A stretch of 64,000 nt of DNA from Tolypeutes matacus (GCA_026826555.1 JAKSZT010054304.1:34961424-35025423), one strand, 5' to 3'; numbered from the stretch's first letter, positions 1 to 12,359 are shown. Numbers and translations are program-made. The notes: generated by a model from the letters alone, not told the origin.

Positions 1-59
1 AAGGCCCATTATCTCAGTTCTTTTTATGCAGTGCATCATGCCTGGCTTTTCAGCAAAAA

Positions 60-725
60 ATTACAAGGAATACTAAAAGTAAAAAAAATCAAAACAGTCT
101 GAGGAGACAGAGCAAGAATCAGAGCAGGACTCAGATATGGCAGATTTTTTTGGAACTATCAGAGCAGGAATTTGAAATAAATCTGATTACACGCTAAAGG
201 CTCAAATGGAAAAAGTGGAAAACATACAAGAACAGATGGGTAATGTAAACAAGATGGAAATTGTAAGAAAGAATAAAAAGGAAATGCTAGAAAATACCAA
301 ATATATCTATCTATCTAGACATATCATATTTGAACTGCATAAAATCAAGCAAAGAGAAAATCTTGCAAGAAACTGGGGGGTGGGTGATAAACATCTTTTA
401 TTGTTTAATCCTTTTTTATACTATTTATTTTACCTTTATCATAGAGATAAGGATAATAATAACATCAGACTTCTTTTAAGAAACCATGTAAACAAGATGA
501 ATGGAGTAACATATTTAAAGTGTTGGAAAGACAAATTACATATTGAGGAAAAATTATCCTTCAAAAGTGAAGGAGAAATACGATGTTTTCAAACAAACAC
601 GGAAGGAATTTGTCACGCAGTAGACCTGCTTGCAAGAAATGTTAACAGAAAAGAGAATGAAAATGATATAGTTCAGAAACTCAGATCTCCATTAAAAAAA
701 GGAAGAGCTTTCAAGAAGGAATAGA
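60..725 (+). pseudogene. L1M ORF1 remnant (nucleic-acid-binding protein)
   Basis: ORF1p of L1 is the RNA-binding trimeric chaperone of the retrotransposition particle. The stretch reads as its coiled-coil entry (QEQMGNVNKME near 230) followed by the C-terminal region, including a SFKSEGEI segment near 560, which matches the conserved SFKxEGEI motif of L1 ORF1. A frame stays open for 172 codons (206-724) but is not intact: the middle contains a stretch (about 375-430) that does not resemble ORF1, and much of the coiled coil is missing. It is a fragment, not a host gene. Confidence 0.7.
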
Positions 726-1137
726 GAAGGTAAATTAAAAAAAAATTTTTTTTCTTATTATAAATAGTCTAGCAGCAGTTTGTTCAAAATAATAATAGCA
801 ACAATATACTGGATGCTTAAATCATACGATAAGTAAAATGAATGTCATCACTGTTATAAGGGGAGGAAAGGAGGAATTAGGAATATTTTATTATAAGATA
901 TCTCCACTACCTATGAAGGGGGATGGTATTATTTGAAAGTGAATTTAAATTAGCTGTAAATGTCTTTGGCAAACTCTAAGGCAATCACTCCCAAATTACA
1001 AAAGATGTATAATTGATATGCTATTTGAGGAAAGAAAATGGAAACATAAAATGCTCAATTAAAATGAGAGAAAGCAGAAAATGAAAGGACGGCAAAAAAG
1101 AAAGAACGACAGCAATGAATAGAAAACAGTTACAAAT

Positions 1138-1830
1138 ATGGTTGATATTAATCCAACCATATAAATAATTACTTTAAATATGATTGGTCTAAATACACCA
1201 ATTAAAAGACAAAGAATATCAGAGTGGATAAAAATACATGACCCAATCACACCTTATCTACAAGAAAACCATGTTAAATATCAAGACACAGATAGATTAA
1301 AAAGTAGAGGGATGAAGAAAGATTGACTAAAGATTGACGAATCAAAAGAAAAGCTGGAGTAGTTATATTAATTTTAGACAAAGCAGATTTCCAAGGAAGG
1401 AAAATTATCCAGGATAAAGAGGACCATTACATATTTTAAAGGAGTCAGATTTCCAAGAAGACATAACAATTCTATGTATATGTCTAACAACAGAGTGTCA
1501 AAATACATGAGGCAAAACTGATAGAACTGCAGGAAGTTATAGACAACATCACTGTTATAGTTGGAGATTTCAATATCCTCTCTCAGTAATTGCCAGATCC
1601 AGAAGGCAGAAAATAAGTTAGGCTGTAGTCGAACTGAACAGCACCATCAATCAACTGGATCTAATTGATATTTATAGAATACTTTATCCAACAACAGCAG
1701 GACACACATTCTTCTCAAGCTCACATGGAGCATTTACCAAGATAGACCACATCCTGACCATAAAATATACCTTAACAAATATAAAAGGATAGAAATTATA
1801 CAAAGTGTGTCTTCAGACCACTTTGGAAAT
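1138..1830 (+). pseudogene. L1M ORF2 endonuclease-domain remnant
   Basis: The apurinic-type endonuclease of L1 ORF2 nicks target DNA to start target-primed reverse transcription. Recognisable pieces are MVDINPT at the start (1138), a GLNTP-like strand near 1186, GDFN at 1563-1574 (a catalytic-core motif of this nuclease fold) and an RIDHIL-like segment near 1743 close to the active-site histidine. Multiple stops and frameshifts break the frame; the first stop is at codon 9. Confidence 0.75.
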
Positions 1831-2440
1831 AAATTAGAACTCAAGAACAGAAAGAGAGCTGTAAAATCCTAAAACATGTGGAGATTAAACAGCTACTTGT
1901 AAATAGCAAATGGGTAACAGAAAAAGTCTCAAGAGAAAGTAAAATATTTTGAACTAAATGAAAATGAAATTACAACTTATCAAAATCTGTAGGGTACAGC
2001 AAACATGGTTCCTAGAGGGAAATTTATAACATTGAATGTACATATTAGAAAAGAAGAATATCTAAAATCAGTAATCTAATCTTATTCCTTAGGGAACTCA
2101 ATAAAGAAGGGCAAGTTATATCCAAAGTAAGCAGAAGAAAAGAAATAATAAAAATTAGAGCAGTAATCAATTACATTGAAAACAGGAAAACAATAGAGAA
2201 AATCAAGAAAAACAAAAGCTGGTTTTTCAAAAAAGAACAATCAAACTGATAAACATCTAACTAGGATAACCAAGGAGAAAAGAGGGAATATACAAATTAT
2301 TAATATCAAAATAAAAGAGGAGTCATTACTTCTGATACAATGGAAATTAAAAGGTTAATAATGGAATATTATGAACAGCTCTGTGCACAAAAATTTGATG
2401 ACTTAGATTAAAAAGATAATTTCCTTAAAAGACAGTCTCC

Positions 2441-3020
2441 AGGGGGTGGATGTGGCTCAAATGGTTGGGCATCCGTCTGCCATATGGAGGGACCTGGGTT
2501 CGATCCCCGGGACCTCCTGGTAAAATTAAAAAAATATATATAGAAGGTACATGGGCTGCCAGGCTCTGTGTGCCGGTGAGCCACCAGGCCCCGGGTGCCA
2601 TGCAGTAAGACAAAGACGTAACAGGGGAGAGACAAGACAAGATGCTCCGAAAGCTCTGAAAACCAGGAACCGAGGTGGCGCAGGTGGCAGAACACCTCTC
2701 TCCTACATCGGAGGTCTCCAGGATCGAATACTGGTGAAGACTGGAGGAGGAGGATAGGAGGAGATGGCAGGAGACAGACACAGAGAATTGCCCAGTGAAT
2801 GGACACAAAACAGCAAAATGGGGAAGGGGGGGTTTAAAATGGATAAAGTAAATAAATAAGTCTTAAAAAAAAAAAAAGAAATTCTTAAAAAAAAAAAAAA
2901 AANNNNNNNNNNNNNNNNNNNNNNNNNNNNNNNNNNNNNNNNNNNNNNNNNNNNNNNNNNNNNNNNNNNNNNNNNNNNNNNNNNNNNNNNNNNNNNNNNN
3001 NNAAAAAAAAAAAAAAAAAA
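2441..3020 (+). mobile_element. Chimeric DAS-SINE (tRNA-Ala head plus long unrelated body), nested in L1
   Basis: An RNA-polymerase-III-type SINE inserted in the L1. The head starts near 2441 with an A-box-like TGGCTCAAATGG and a perfect B box GGTTCGATCCC at 2497-2507. It is followed by an A-rich linker, a body of about 250 bp and a G-rich tract at 2819-2832 just before TTTAAAATGG. The A-rich tail enters the N gap. DAS-SINEs include tRNA-Ala monomers, dimers and chimeras with a ~180-nt body, and this one fits the chimeric type. Flanks AGACAGTCTCC (2430-2440) and AGACAATCTAC (3021-3031) could be a diverged TSD, but both also resemble native L1 sequence. Confidence 0.85.
2903..3002. other. Assembly gap, 100 N
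   Basis: Exactly 100 Ns flanked on both sides by poly(A). The round length suggests a placeholder, so the true size is unknown. The gap sits in the tail of the nested DAS-SINE, where homopolymer probably broke the assembly. Confidence 0.98.
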
Positions 3021-3089
3021 AGACAATCTACATTAGGATAAATAGATTATCTGTATAGGACTGTAACTGTTAAAGTAATGAATCAACAA

Positions 3090-3940
3090 TTAACCTTCAT
3101 AACAGAAAGCACAAGGCCCAGGATCCTTGACTGGTATATTCTAGCAAACATATAACGAAAAAATGACCCCAATTCTCTACAATTTCTTGTGGAAGATAGA
3201 AACAGAGGAGGCATTTCCTAACTCATTTTATGAAGCCAGCATTACCCCCAAACCAAAACCAGAAAAAGACATTACAAAAAAGGGAAATTAGAGACTAATC
3301 TCTCTCACAAACATAGGTTCATAAGTCCTCAGCCATATATCAGCAAATCAAATCCAACAATATATTCAAAAAATTATACACCACAACTAGGTGGGAATTA
3401 TTTCCAGTACACAAAGTTGGTTTGGCATTCAAAATTAATTAATAAAATATCAACAGGCTAATGCGGAAAAATCATGATAATATCAATAGATGAAGAAAAA
3501 GCAAAGAACAAAAATCTAACACTCATTCATGATAAAAAAAAACAAAACTCCCAGCAAACCAGGATAGAAGGGAATGTCCTCAACTTGATAAAGAACATAT
3601 TTTAAAAACCGGCAGCCAATATCATACTTATTGGTGATATGTTTGGATGTTTACCCCATCAGCTCAGGAACAAGACAAAGATGCCTTCTCTAACCATTCC
3701 TATTCAATATCATCCTTGAAGACCTAGTTAATGCAATAAGACAAGAAAATTAAATAAAAGGTATACAGATTAGGAAGGAAGAAATAAAACTGTCTGTTTT
3801 ATACATGATTGTCTATGTAGAAAAGCTCAAAGAATTAAAGAAAAATAAAAAAAAAAAGAAAAGAAAAAGAAAAAAGAAAACCTCCTGGAACTAATAAAAG
3901 ATCATAATAGCATGGGTGCAGAAAGCAAGATTAAGGTAGA
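3090..3940 (+). pseudogene. L1M ORF2 reverse-transcriptase remnant, FADD motif deleted
   Basis: Downstream of the gap the sequence continues into the L1 reverse-transcriptase core. It includes the palm-region segment reading SIDEEKA near 3482 (family consensus SIDAEKAFD) and the stretch leading to the catalytic FADD box. At about 3795-3812 the DNA runs from a CLF-type segment straight into the MIVYVE-type segment, with about seven bases of the expected motif absent. The catalytic aspartates are therefore gone and the frame is shifted. It is inactive. Confidence 0.7.
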
Positions 3941-3961
3941 AAATATAATTGTGTTCTTATA

Positions 3962-4412
3962 TATGGTGGTTTGAAATTATATGTAAACTAGAAAATCATG
4001 TTCTTAAAACTAATCCATTCCTGTGGGTGTAAACCTATTGTAAGAAGGGTCTTTTGAATAGATTACTTCAGTGAAGGTCTGGCCCAGGGTGGGTCAATCT
4101 TCTTACTGCCGTCCTTTGTGAATAGGATGAATACAGAAAGAGAAAGCCATGGAAACAAGAAGCTGAAAGCAATGAAACCTGGAAGATAAGAAAGTAATCA
4201 GCAGACACTGTCACGTGCCTTGCCATGTGATAAAGGAGTCCAGGGTCACTGGCAGCAGGTCTTCAGGAAGAAAGTATCACTGAATGATGCCTTGATTTGG
4301 ACATTTTTCTCAGCCTCAAAATTGTAAGTTTATAAATGAATAAATTCCCATTCCCAATATGTGAAGTTCCAGTCTGTTCTGCTAGAGACCCAGAGTTATC
4401 GACCTTTTAATT
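3962..4412 (+). mobile_element. MaLR-like LTR, probably solo
   Basis: The stretch begins with a GGTTTGAAATTATATGT-type start and ends in a cassette typical of mammalian MaLR LTRs: a DTLD-like 'gatgccttgatttggac' segment, then 'cctcaaaattgtaag', then an AATAAA polyadenylation signal near 4340. No internal retroviral-type coding sequence follows. Family assignment is by resemblance; a xenarthran-specific LTR is equally possible. Confidence 0.5.
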
Positions 4413-4427
4413 TTTAAACATCAGTAA

Positions 4428-4655
4428 TGCACAGTAGTGGATGGCATAGACTCCAGGGTAGCATCTCTTAGTTCAAATCCCAGTTTTGCCACCTGTTCAT
4501 CAGTTAATCTTACTTAAGTTAATTAACCTCTCTTCCCTTCAGTTTTCTCATTCCTAAAATTGGAATAATAATAATCTACATCATAATGGTGCTATAACGA
4601 TTGAGTGTATTTAAATTTATAAAGCACTTAGAACAATATCTAACACTAGTCAGCT
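4428..4655 (+). mobile_element. MIR (tRNA-derived ancient SINE)
   Basis: Matches the MIR core order: a 'agtggatggcatagactccagg' type head (shortened here), 'caaatcccagttttgccacc', 'ttaacctctc', 'ttttctcattcctaaaattgg', then 'aataataat' and 'aaagcacttagaacaat'. These are the hallmarks of this pan-mammalian SINE. It is heavily diverged. Confidence 0.8.
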
Positions 4656-4659
4656 TTTT

Positions 4660-7600
4660 ATTATTTTTGTTCTCACATTCCTGCAAATACACATTTTTAA
4701 CCAGCACCATCCTTCAAGCCTGCCTCCTCAATGCCTGGGGCCGTTCTTGGTCAACTGGTCAGTTGATCAGTAAACCACAGTGGTTTTGGACATTGCAAAT
4801 TTGTTTGTCTTTAGAACTCTGTTGATAAGGTTCTTTCTGAATGGATTTAGAGTTAGTTAATACCCTTTTAAAGGCCAATATTTTAAATATTCTCAATTAG
4901 AAACTGATTAGTTTATTGTATATTCCATACACACAAATCTGATGACATGTAACTGTCTTTCAGACCATTTTATTAAAAAGTCAGAAAGTTTTGGCTAAGG
5001 TTGTGCACTAAAAAACATTGTTTTTGTTTTTTTTTAATAACTTGTAGGGGCAAACTGTCAGGGATAATATATTTTTACTTTGATTAACTTATACTCAATC
5101 TTTGATTCTGGTGAGTGTAATTGTTATGGACTAAGTTTAGTGGGCTCAATAAAAACACTTGATAATCAATGTTCATGTGGAGCCTGAATTGCAGTAACTG
5201 CCTGAGAGCCAGGCCATGTCTGTGGTCTCTTAATCAGTTAGTGATTTCTGGTGATATAAAATAGATATATTTTCTATCCTTCCTTTAAAAATATTTCAAT
5301 ACTATTTTTACTGAACTGAGGCACGTCCTCCTGTTATAGTGAACAAAAGAAATGGATTCTCTTATCCTTGACCACATTAAGGAAAAGACTTGGAATTATG
5401 ACTGCACCTCCACACACACACACACACACACACACACCATTTAGGGAAAACACTGACTACTTGAAGTACACTTGATTTCTTCCTGCAGACAAGAAAATAA
5501 TATTATTTCTGCATTTCTAGCTCAATGAACCACCTCAGAGCCTCTTTAAGCACCAGTTAATGAATAAGATTCTTGTAAAAGTTCACATCCAAGACATCAA
5601 ATCATCCTGACAAGATTCAATTTCTTTTTTAGTCAAAAACAATGATATGAAACAGAGGTATTTTCATATCATTACATCCAGGCATTCTTTAGTATTACAG
5701 TGACATATAATGAAACCTATAATTGTCTTTATAAAAATTGTGTGTTGACGGCTCATTTCTATGATTAAAAGGGGACATTTCTTTTTAGTGTTATATCAGT
5801 AAAGTCTTTCCTTACCTTCTAATTCTCAGCATGACCTGGTCATTTCTTCTTTCAAAACCAATAACTAAGCTGAAATTTTGGATGTCACTGCCAGAACCAG
5901 CTCTCTTTTGTCTTCTAAAAGAAATAGAAAGTCTTTCTTAAAATTTCTCTCTATTAGACCTGAGTGATGGACTGTCCTTAGTCTGCTGCTACATAAACAA
6001 CTCCAAGTTATATCTCTTTTATCCTAACTTTCTCTATATTGTTTGTTTTTCACTTTGGGATAAAGAATCAGGCAATCCAAGCCCAGGAAAGTTCTCAACA
6101 TTGACATTTAGTTGGAGGCTTTTATCAGTGGTTTTAAGTGGGGAGACTTCTCTTAATCCTACTGAAGACCAGAAAAGAATCCTACATTGAGGAAAATAGA
6201 CAATCTCATGGGGCTCACTTTTAAGACAACACAACTTTTAAGTTTTAACACAACTTTTAAGACATAACTCTTAAGTATATAAGTTTGATGAAAAAGAAAA
6301 AAGAAAAAAACACATAAAAAGGATTCTACACTTGGAATAATTGAGAACGGTTTTTCTCCTTGACTATTTTGGTGTGTAATTACTTACCTTGTGTGGCTTA
6401 ATTATTCGGGTCCAACCATTAAGTATGATGAACATTCTTATATTGAAAGTTTAAAAATATTTTCTACTAGAACTGTTCTCATATTTCAACATTATAAACA
6501 TTCTCTGTTTTCAACCTGTTATGTCCAAATATGAATCCCACAGAATTTGTGTTTATTAATTTTCAAGAAAGAAGAAATTGTTGTACTTTTTTCACATAAG
6601 CTGGGCTTGTGGCACTTTTCTCTGACTTTTGGCCATTTTCTCTGTCTCTTAGCTCTTCTAATGCTCCTGAATCTTCCCTAAGGTTAGAACTTAGAGACAG
6701 GATTCTCTAACTGGGTCAAGTCTTTGGGAATTAAAGTGGAACAAAGAGTGTAGCCAGGTTCACTGTGCATCATTTTTTCTGTAGCATTTCTGTGACCACT
6801 TGTTTATTCCACAAACTTCACTATTCCTTCTTATCCTCAAGTCAAAGAAGGAATATGAAACATGGTCAATAAAACTTGTAAAATCTTTTCAATAAAATAT
6901 AATCAGTATAATGTATCTATAATAAATGAAACTATAATAAATGACATTATTTAACCACAAAAAGTAATGGTGCAACAGTGGTTAATTTGTTGGTTTACTT
7001 ATAATTATTATTTAATTTACTTGTTTAATTATTGGTTTGCTTCCAATTGAGTCTCATTAATCTGTTTCAAATAGCTATAAAATTATAACACAGGTAATGT
7101 CTCATGAGTGAGCCCTGCCTTCCTGAAGACAGTTTGGTAAAGAGCATTCACAGTGAGTTTTGAATTCCTGTTAGTAACCTCCTCCTAGGTGAGGAACTCA
7201 ATTTCCTAAGATTCAATTTAGAATACATATTACCTAACGTGCATGTTTTCTAGAGACATGGATGTTATTCACACAAAGGAGACTAATTCTATTTTAATCA
7301 CTCTAAATCTTTTAAATAAAAATGATCCAACAGGAAAATAATAAAACACTATAAATTCCAACTGTAATGTTGCCAACCAGCCTGAGTTCCCTTAGCATCA
7401 CCATCCAGTATCACTATAAGCTGATAATTCACAAGAATTCTGTCTACATGGAAACTACTCCTTTTTTTTAAAAAGTTGAGATTGAAGAGTTTTCCCTGGA
7501 ATATTAGTCATTTGTAGCTGATTTTACTATAAAGTAGAGATTAAATGTATCCTTGATGACTGAGATGTATTTCAAAATGAGGTGATAGACAAAAATATCT

Positions 7601-7685
7601 CAAAGAATTGAATGGAAGTAAAAGCCAAATTAATTCTTTTCTATGAAATGGATTTAAACATTTTGATTTATTATTTCATAAGTGC
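4660..7685. other. No gene seen; unique AT-rich DNA
   Basis: No coding region or clear repeat was recognised apart from the CA tract at 5408-5437 and a small imperfect duplication of AACACAACTTTTAAG near 6227-6260. Open frames here are short, with no family resemblance. Confidence 0.6.
5408..5437. repeat. (CA)n microsatellite
   Basis: An uninterrupted run of about 14-15 CA dinucleotides after 'cctcca'. A typical dinucleotide microsatellite, likely length-polymorphic. Confidence 0.95.
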
Positions 7686-7689
7686 ACTG

Positions 7690-8160
7690 GATTGAGTAAT
7701 GTCCCTCCAAAATTAATATCTACCTATTAGAAACTGTGACTCAGATCTTATTTGAAAATAGGGCCTTTTCAGATGTAATCAAGTTAAGATGAGATCATAC
7801 TGGAATAGAGGGCGTCCTAAACCAAGTATGACTGGAAACCTTCCAAGAAGAGGGAAATTTCAATGCATAGACAGACACATACATAGGGAAGATGGTCATG
7901 TGAAGGAAGAAAGGGAGGCAGACGTTGGAGTGATGTAGCTGCAAGCAAACAAATGCCAAGGATTGCCAGCAACTGCCAGAAACTAGAAGAGGCAAGGAGT
8001 GGTTCTTCCCTGGAGACTCTAGAGGGAACATGGCCTATCCATCACCTGGGTTTCAGACTTCTTGTCTGCAGAACTCTGAGAGAACACATTTCTCTTACTT
8101 TAAGTCACCTAGTTTGTGGTCATTTGTTTTGACAGCCCTAAAGAAATAATGCGATAGGCT
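7690..8160 (+). mobile_element. MaLR-like (MLT1/MST-group) LTR
   Basis: Diagnostic segments occur in order: 'gtccctccaaaattaat' near the 5' end, 'cttatttgaaaatagggcc', 'gatgtaatcaagttaagatga', 'ggttggagtgatg'-like sequence, 'caaggattgccagcaac', then the 3' cassette 'agaactctgagag', 'taagtcacctagtttgtggt' and 'gacagccct'. No internal ERV sequence follows, so it is probably a solo LTR. The frame on the opposite strand at 7795-8031 is a by-product. Confidence 0.65.
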
Positions 8161-8164
8161 GAAG

Positions 8165-10060
8165 ACCTAATCATTTTGTATAAACAACTTGTAGCTATAT
8201 TATCAGTATTTTTGTTGATATCATTATTGTCAGTTACCATTTCCTAGACACAGATGACTCAAATCAGAAAAGAACAGAAACCAAATGATCATTTTTAATG
8301 AGACTCAAATTTGAAGTATAAAGCTAATCTGAATGTGAGGAATTACTATTTTTTTAAATGATTATAAAGTGTTTTTTTTTCTCTTAACCAACTATAGTCT
8401 CTTTCTTAAACATCTTCAGAAAACTAGTATTACTCTGACAGTAAATAGTCAAGAGTCCCAATTTTCTCTAAAACATTAGTTTCAACAGAATAAGTTATTA
8501 GAATAGTTATTCTCAATCTTATTTATATCAGATTATTAGGGTATGTTTTTACTCTAAATGTCATTAGACTATTAAAGAAAATTTTCAGCTTTCTTTTCCT
8601 GTTAACGGGCTCCCTCTATATTACTGTGTGATCCTCAATAAGACATTCTACTTCTTAAACTATTACTCTTAGCTTATGAGTCTGAATGGTCAAATATATT
8701 TATATGAATATGGATATATTTGTGTATCTGTATATTCATATTTATGTTCATTGAGGTAGAGTTGTAACATTCAAATATTATTTAATATGTTTCCTGCCTC
8801 TTTCCTATTTTCCTAGGAACTACCCTCTTGATATAAGATATAAACGTTAAAAATCTTATGCTACTTAGATGCCTAATTTTAAACTATGCCTTACAGATAC
8901 AATCATACTTTTTCTTCCTGCTCTAGGACTGTTCTAAAAATTTTCTGAAAAGAATTTACATGTAAACCAACAAAAGTTAACTAAATCAAGTATATTCAGG
9001 GGGATTTTTAATAAGTTAAAGTAAAATAGATATTTTTTAAAAATGTAAGGGTGAGTTTTTTGAGGAAAAGATTTGATTTTCTAATAAATTGTCTCCAGAG
9101 AGTTGTTTACAGATGTCTTCCTGAAGAAAAGAAATTTTCTTCTTCATTTGTACCAGAGAAGACATCCCTTCAAGTTTACCTGGCTGGTCTCTATATTTTT
9201 TTCCACATATTCACACACACAAAAACAACTTATAAATTTTAAACTTCAAGACAAGAATTTTTCAAATTTTCAGCCAGAGATAATAATATCAAATAGTCAT
9301 ATCTGTACTGTTTCTGCAAATGTTTTTGTTGAATATATATATTCTATAAAATTCTAAATAAAGACTTAAAATGATTCTTACATTTGGCTTTATAAAAAAT
9401 TGAAAATTGAGCATGTTCCATCTTAATAATGGAGTAAAATTTCCAATAGAACTGCAGTAGTGAAGCATTTGCTTACAAAATACTTCCTGGTACGTGCACA
9501 GGTTATTTTCTATTCCATGATAACAATCTAGGAATTGCCTTAACATGTAGCTGGGAAAAATATCTAGTTATTATTTTTATAAGGGTTACAAAATACTCCT
9601 TAAAAAGTTCAATTTTGGAGAAGCATAATTAAGCTTTAACAAGTTTATAGAAAATAATGGCCCATCAGGTTAGCTCATTTAGATAGCTTTTTTTGCTTCC
9701 AAAATAGAGTAGTCTGGAGGAAGAAAGTGACACTGTAAGTAAGTATCCTATGAATGCTTTATAAAGGATTTATTTTTATGGCTGCCAGGCATTTGATTAC
9801 TTTTAAAAAAAATTTAAACAAAAATTAATTTCTAAATTGTAACTTTGTGTTCTAAATTTGTGAAGAGTTTTTTTTTTCTAAGAAATTATTTATCCTTCCC
9901 TGCAGATACATTCTGTTAGATTGAAGAAAGGACAAGTACTGATTTCAAGCATCGTACTTTTTAGTTTCCTTTATTCTCACGAAGCAACATTATGTCTATT
10001 CTTATATTTAAATGGTAAGTGGGAAACAAATAAATTTACTTCATAGCAAGATGTGCAAGT
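8165..10060. other. No gene seen; unique AT-rich DNA
   Basis: AT-rich with an internal TATA-rich patch near 8690-8760 and several T or A runs. The overlapping short frames at 9051-9546 on both strands show no motif and no codon bias that I can recognise. Confidence 0.55.
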
Positions 10061-10064
10061 ATCA

Positions 10065-10640
10065 TCATATTCTGATCCTGGTTTACCTGCTCTATGTCAT
10101 TTGTCACTTCTCCTTCATATGTACCTTATACTCTGTTATCCTGAGCTACTTGCCCTTGTTTGTAGGAGCTATTTGCTTTTTTAAGTTTTATTATATTTTT
10201 TGTCTGAAACCTGCCCCTTGCAGCAGCTGCCTACACCTCTCTTCCTAACTTCCCACAAATCATCTGGCTAACTTCTGCTTAGCCTCTTCTCTGAGATAGC
10301 ACATCATCCAGGAAAATATAACTACTTAAATATTTCCCCTGGTCTGGATTAAGTGTATGTGCTCCCATGATTACAGTGACTGTATAAGTTGTTATGCCAA
10401 CTGGGACACTTTAGGGGCTAAAGGGGGTACTAGCTGGGTAGGACACTGGGGAACCAGTATAAAGTCTCTTTTCTGTAAACAGGGAGATGTGGTCACCCTA
10501 CCGAAGAGATATTCTGGCATAGAAGTATCTTTGTTTTCCTACTCTAATGCTAGCTCCCTGAGGCTAGTGAGTATGTCTTAATTCTGGGACCCTAATGTCT
10601 AGCATTTCATAAATGCTTATTGAAATGCAATAAAAATGAA
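10065..10640 (+). mobile_element. L2 LINE 3' fragment
   Basis: An ancient CR1-clade L2 3' end. Recognisable pieces are 'ctggctaacttctgcttagcc' (consensus ctggctaactcctactcatcc) near 10263 and the terminal block 'ctccctgaggctagtgagtatgtcttaatt' (shortened) running to 'catttcataaatgcttattgaaatg' at 10596. The small frames at 10012-10581 lie inside it and are not genes. Confidence 0.65.
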
Positions 10641-10907
10641 ATAAAATGAGGGCATGAACAAATATGAAAAAGAAAGGGCTGGAATAGATACAATCTAAAG
10701 TTCCTTTAAATTATAAAAGAAGTTAACTTTTTTAGTGGTTATGACAGTGCATGGCTCAGATCTCCTGTTGCAGGGATCGTAATTGCCTGAGGGTCCAGCT
10801 ACTGCCCTTCTGGATTCACTCAAGTCTTCTCACCATGCTTCTTGCACTGCTTCTGGCCAATGACTGAGCACAGCAGGGATGCTAATGGAGGCTTATTCCT
10901 GCAAGAT

Positions 10908-11645
10908 GCTTAAAAAAAAAATTATTAGAGAAGTTGTAGGTTTAGGGAAAGATCTTGCAGAAGATACAAAGTCCCCATATACCACCCTCATTTTTAATAT
11001 TTTGTATTAGTTTAGTACCTTTATTACAATTGATGAGAGGATATTATTATAACTGTGTTATTAGCTATAGTCCATAGTTTACATTAGCTTTGTGTTGTTT
11101 AGTCTTATGGGTTTTTTGTTGTTTTTAAAATTTTTATTCTAGCAACATATGTGCTACCTAAAATTTCCACCTTTAGCCACATTTGCATCCACAATGTTGT
11201 GTTGTCATCGCTGCTATACATTACCAACATTTTTCCATCTTCCCAAACAGAAAGTCTGCACCAATTAAGAATTAACTCTCCACTCCCTTCCCCTGCCCCA
11301 GGTCCTGTAACCTGTATTCTAGTTTCTGACTCTTAAGAATTTTATTATTGTAATTATTTCACATCAGTGAGATCATTCAATATTTGTCCTTTTGTGCCTG
11401 GCTTATTTCTCTCAACATGATGTGTTCAAGGTTTATTCATGTTGTTGCATGCATCAGAACTTTATTACTTTTCACAGTTGGATAATTTTTCATTTCAGGT
11501 CTAGCTACAGTTTGTTTATCCATTCTGTTGATGGACACTTGGGTTGCTTCCATCTTTTGACAACTGTGAATAATGCTGCCTGCAAGACACTTTCATATTT
11601 ATTCATACACTTCTTTAAGAGGAAGTTTTGACTTGAGAACTCCCT
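10908..11645 (-). mobile_element. Antisense L1 3' end (3'UTR)
   Basis: Read on the + strand this is the complement of an L1 3'UTR. It starts with poly(A)/T-type sequence at 10911 and then 'gttgtaggtttaggg' and 'ccccatataccaccc'. Further on are the familiar antisense blocks 'cagtgagatcattcaatatttgtcc', 'ggcttatttctctcaacatgatg', 'gttgttgcatgcatcaga' and 'gatggacacttgggttgcttcc'. It is 5'-truncated. The same blocks recur in the antisense L1 that starts near 53945. Confidence 0.8.
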
Positions 11646-11837
11646 ATTGGTCTGACTGAAGCTTTCTTGGCAGTGCACTGCGGTCTGACATTATCCCTAC
11701 CTAATTCTTCTTCCTTTCCCCTCTCCTCCACAGGAGTCAGGCCTGCATTAAAGTCTGAAAATCTCCTACCTTTTGTTGTTGTTACTGTTGTTTCCCCACT
11801 GACTGTCTTGCACATTGTTGAAGGCTCAATTTCATAC

Positions 11838-12356
11838 CAGCCCCTGATGTCCATGTCCCAGTTCCTGGAACCTATGAATATGTTAACTTGTATGCAAAAG
11901 AGACTTTGCAGATTGATTAAATGAAGGATTTGGGGATGAGGAGATTATCTTGAATTAACCAGGTAGACTCAACTTGATCACAAGACTCCTTAGAAGAGGT
12001 AGGCAGGAAGGTCAAAGACAGAGAGAAGGCAAAATGACAGCAGAAGCAGCTGGAGGGAAGGAGATGTGGTGATGAAAGCAGAGGTTGGAGTGATGCTGCC
12101 AGTAGCCAAGAAATGCAGCCAGCCTCTAGAAGCAGGAAAAAGCAAGGAACGGGCTTTCTCAAAGCTCCAAAAGGAAGGCAGCCTTTGATTTTAGTCCTGT
12201 AAGACACATTGCAGACTTCTGATCTCTGGCACTGCAATATAATAAGTTTATATTGTTTTAAGCCACTAAATTTGTGGTATTCCTTTTGTGGAAAACATGT
12301 ACACATCTAATTCTGTTTTGACATCTATTTCTCACAGGATCTGAACTAATACAACT
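11838..12356 (+). mobile_element. MaLR-like LTR
   Basis: Order of diagnostic segments: 'agttcctggaacctatgaat', 'atgttaacttgtatgcaaaa', 'gactttgcagattgatta', 'gagattatcttgaattaacc', 'gaagcagaggttggagtgatg'-like, 'cctctagaagcagg', then the 3' cassette 'gacttctgatctctgg' and 'ttgttttaagccactaaatttgtgg'. It belongs to the same group as the copy at 61335-61845. The 129-codon antisense frame inside it is not a gene. Confidence 0.65.
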
Positions 12357-12359
12357 GTG

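Larger units (their letters stand above)
40..3960 (+). mobile_element. Old L1M-type LINE-1, ORF1 to mid-ORF2, interrupted
   Basis: This is a decayed LINE-1 read on the + strand. In order it holds ORF1 (about 60-720), a long inter-ORF spacer (720-1137), the ORF2 endonuclease region (about 1138-1830) and reverse-transcriptase sequence on both sides of a SINE and assembly gap (1980-2440 and 3020-3940). The start and the ends of several segments match the L1M layout I know. The ORF2 ATG at 1138 is followed by a stop within nine codons. The element stops inside ORF2 near 3960, with no 3'UTR or poly(A) tail seen, so its 3' part is missing or displaced. It is a dead ancient copy. Family name is by recognition only. 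Confidence 0.85.

Noticed and set aside
206..724. 172-codon open frame as a host gene
   Set aside because: Its recognisable parts match L1 ORF1 at both ends and it sits in order before L1 ORF2 sequence.
2408..2808. Overlapping 127- and 132-codon antisense frames
   Set aside because: They lie wholly in the GC-richer body of a DAS-SINE; the same kind of frame appears in the other chimeric copy at 37159-37584.
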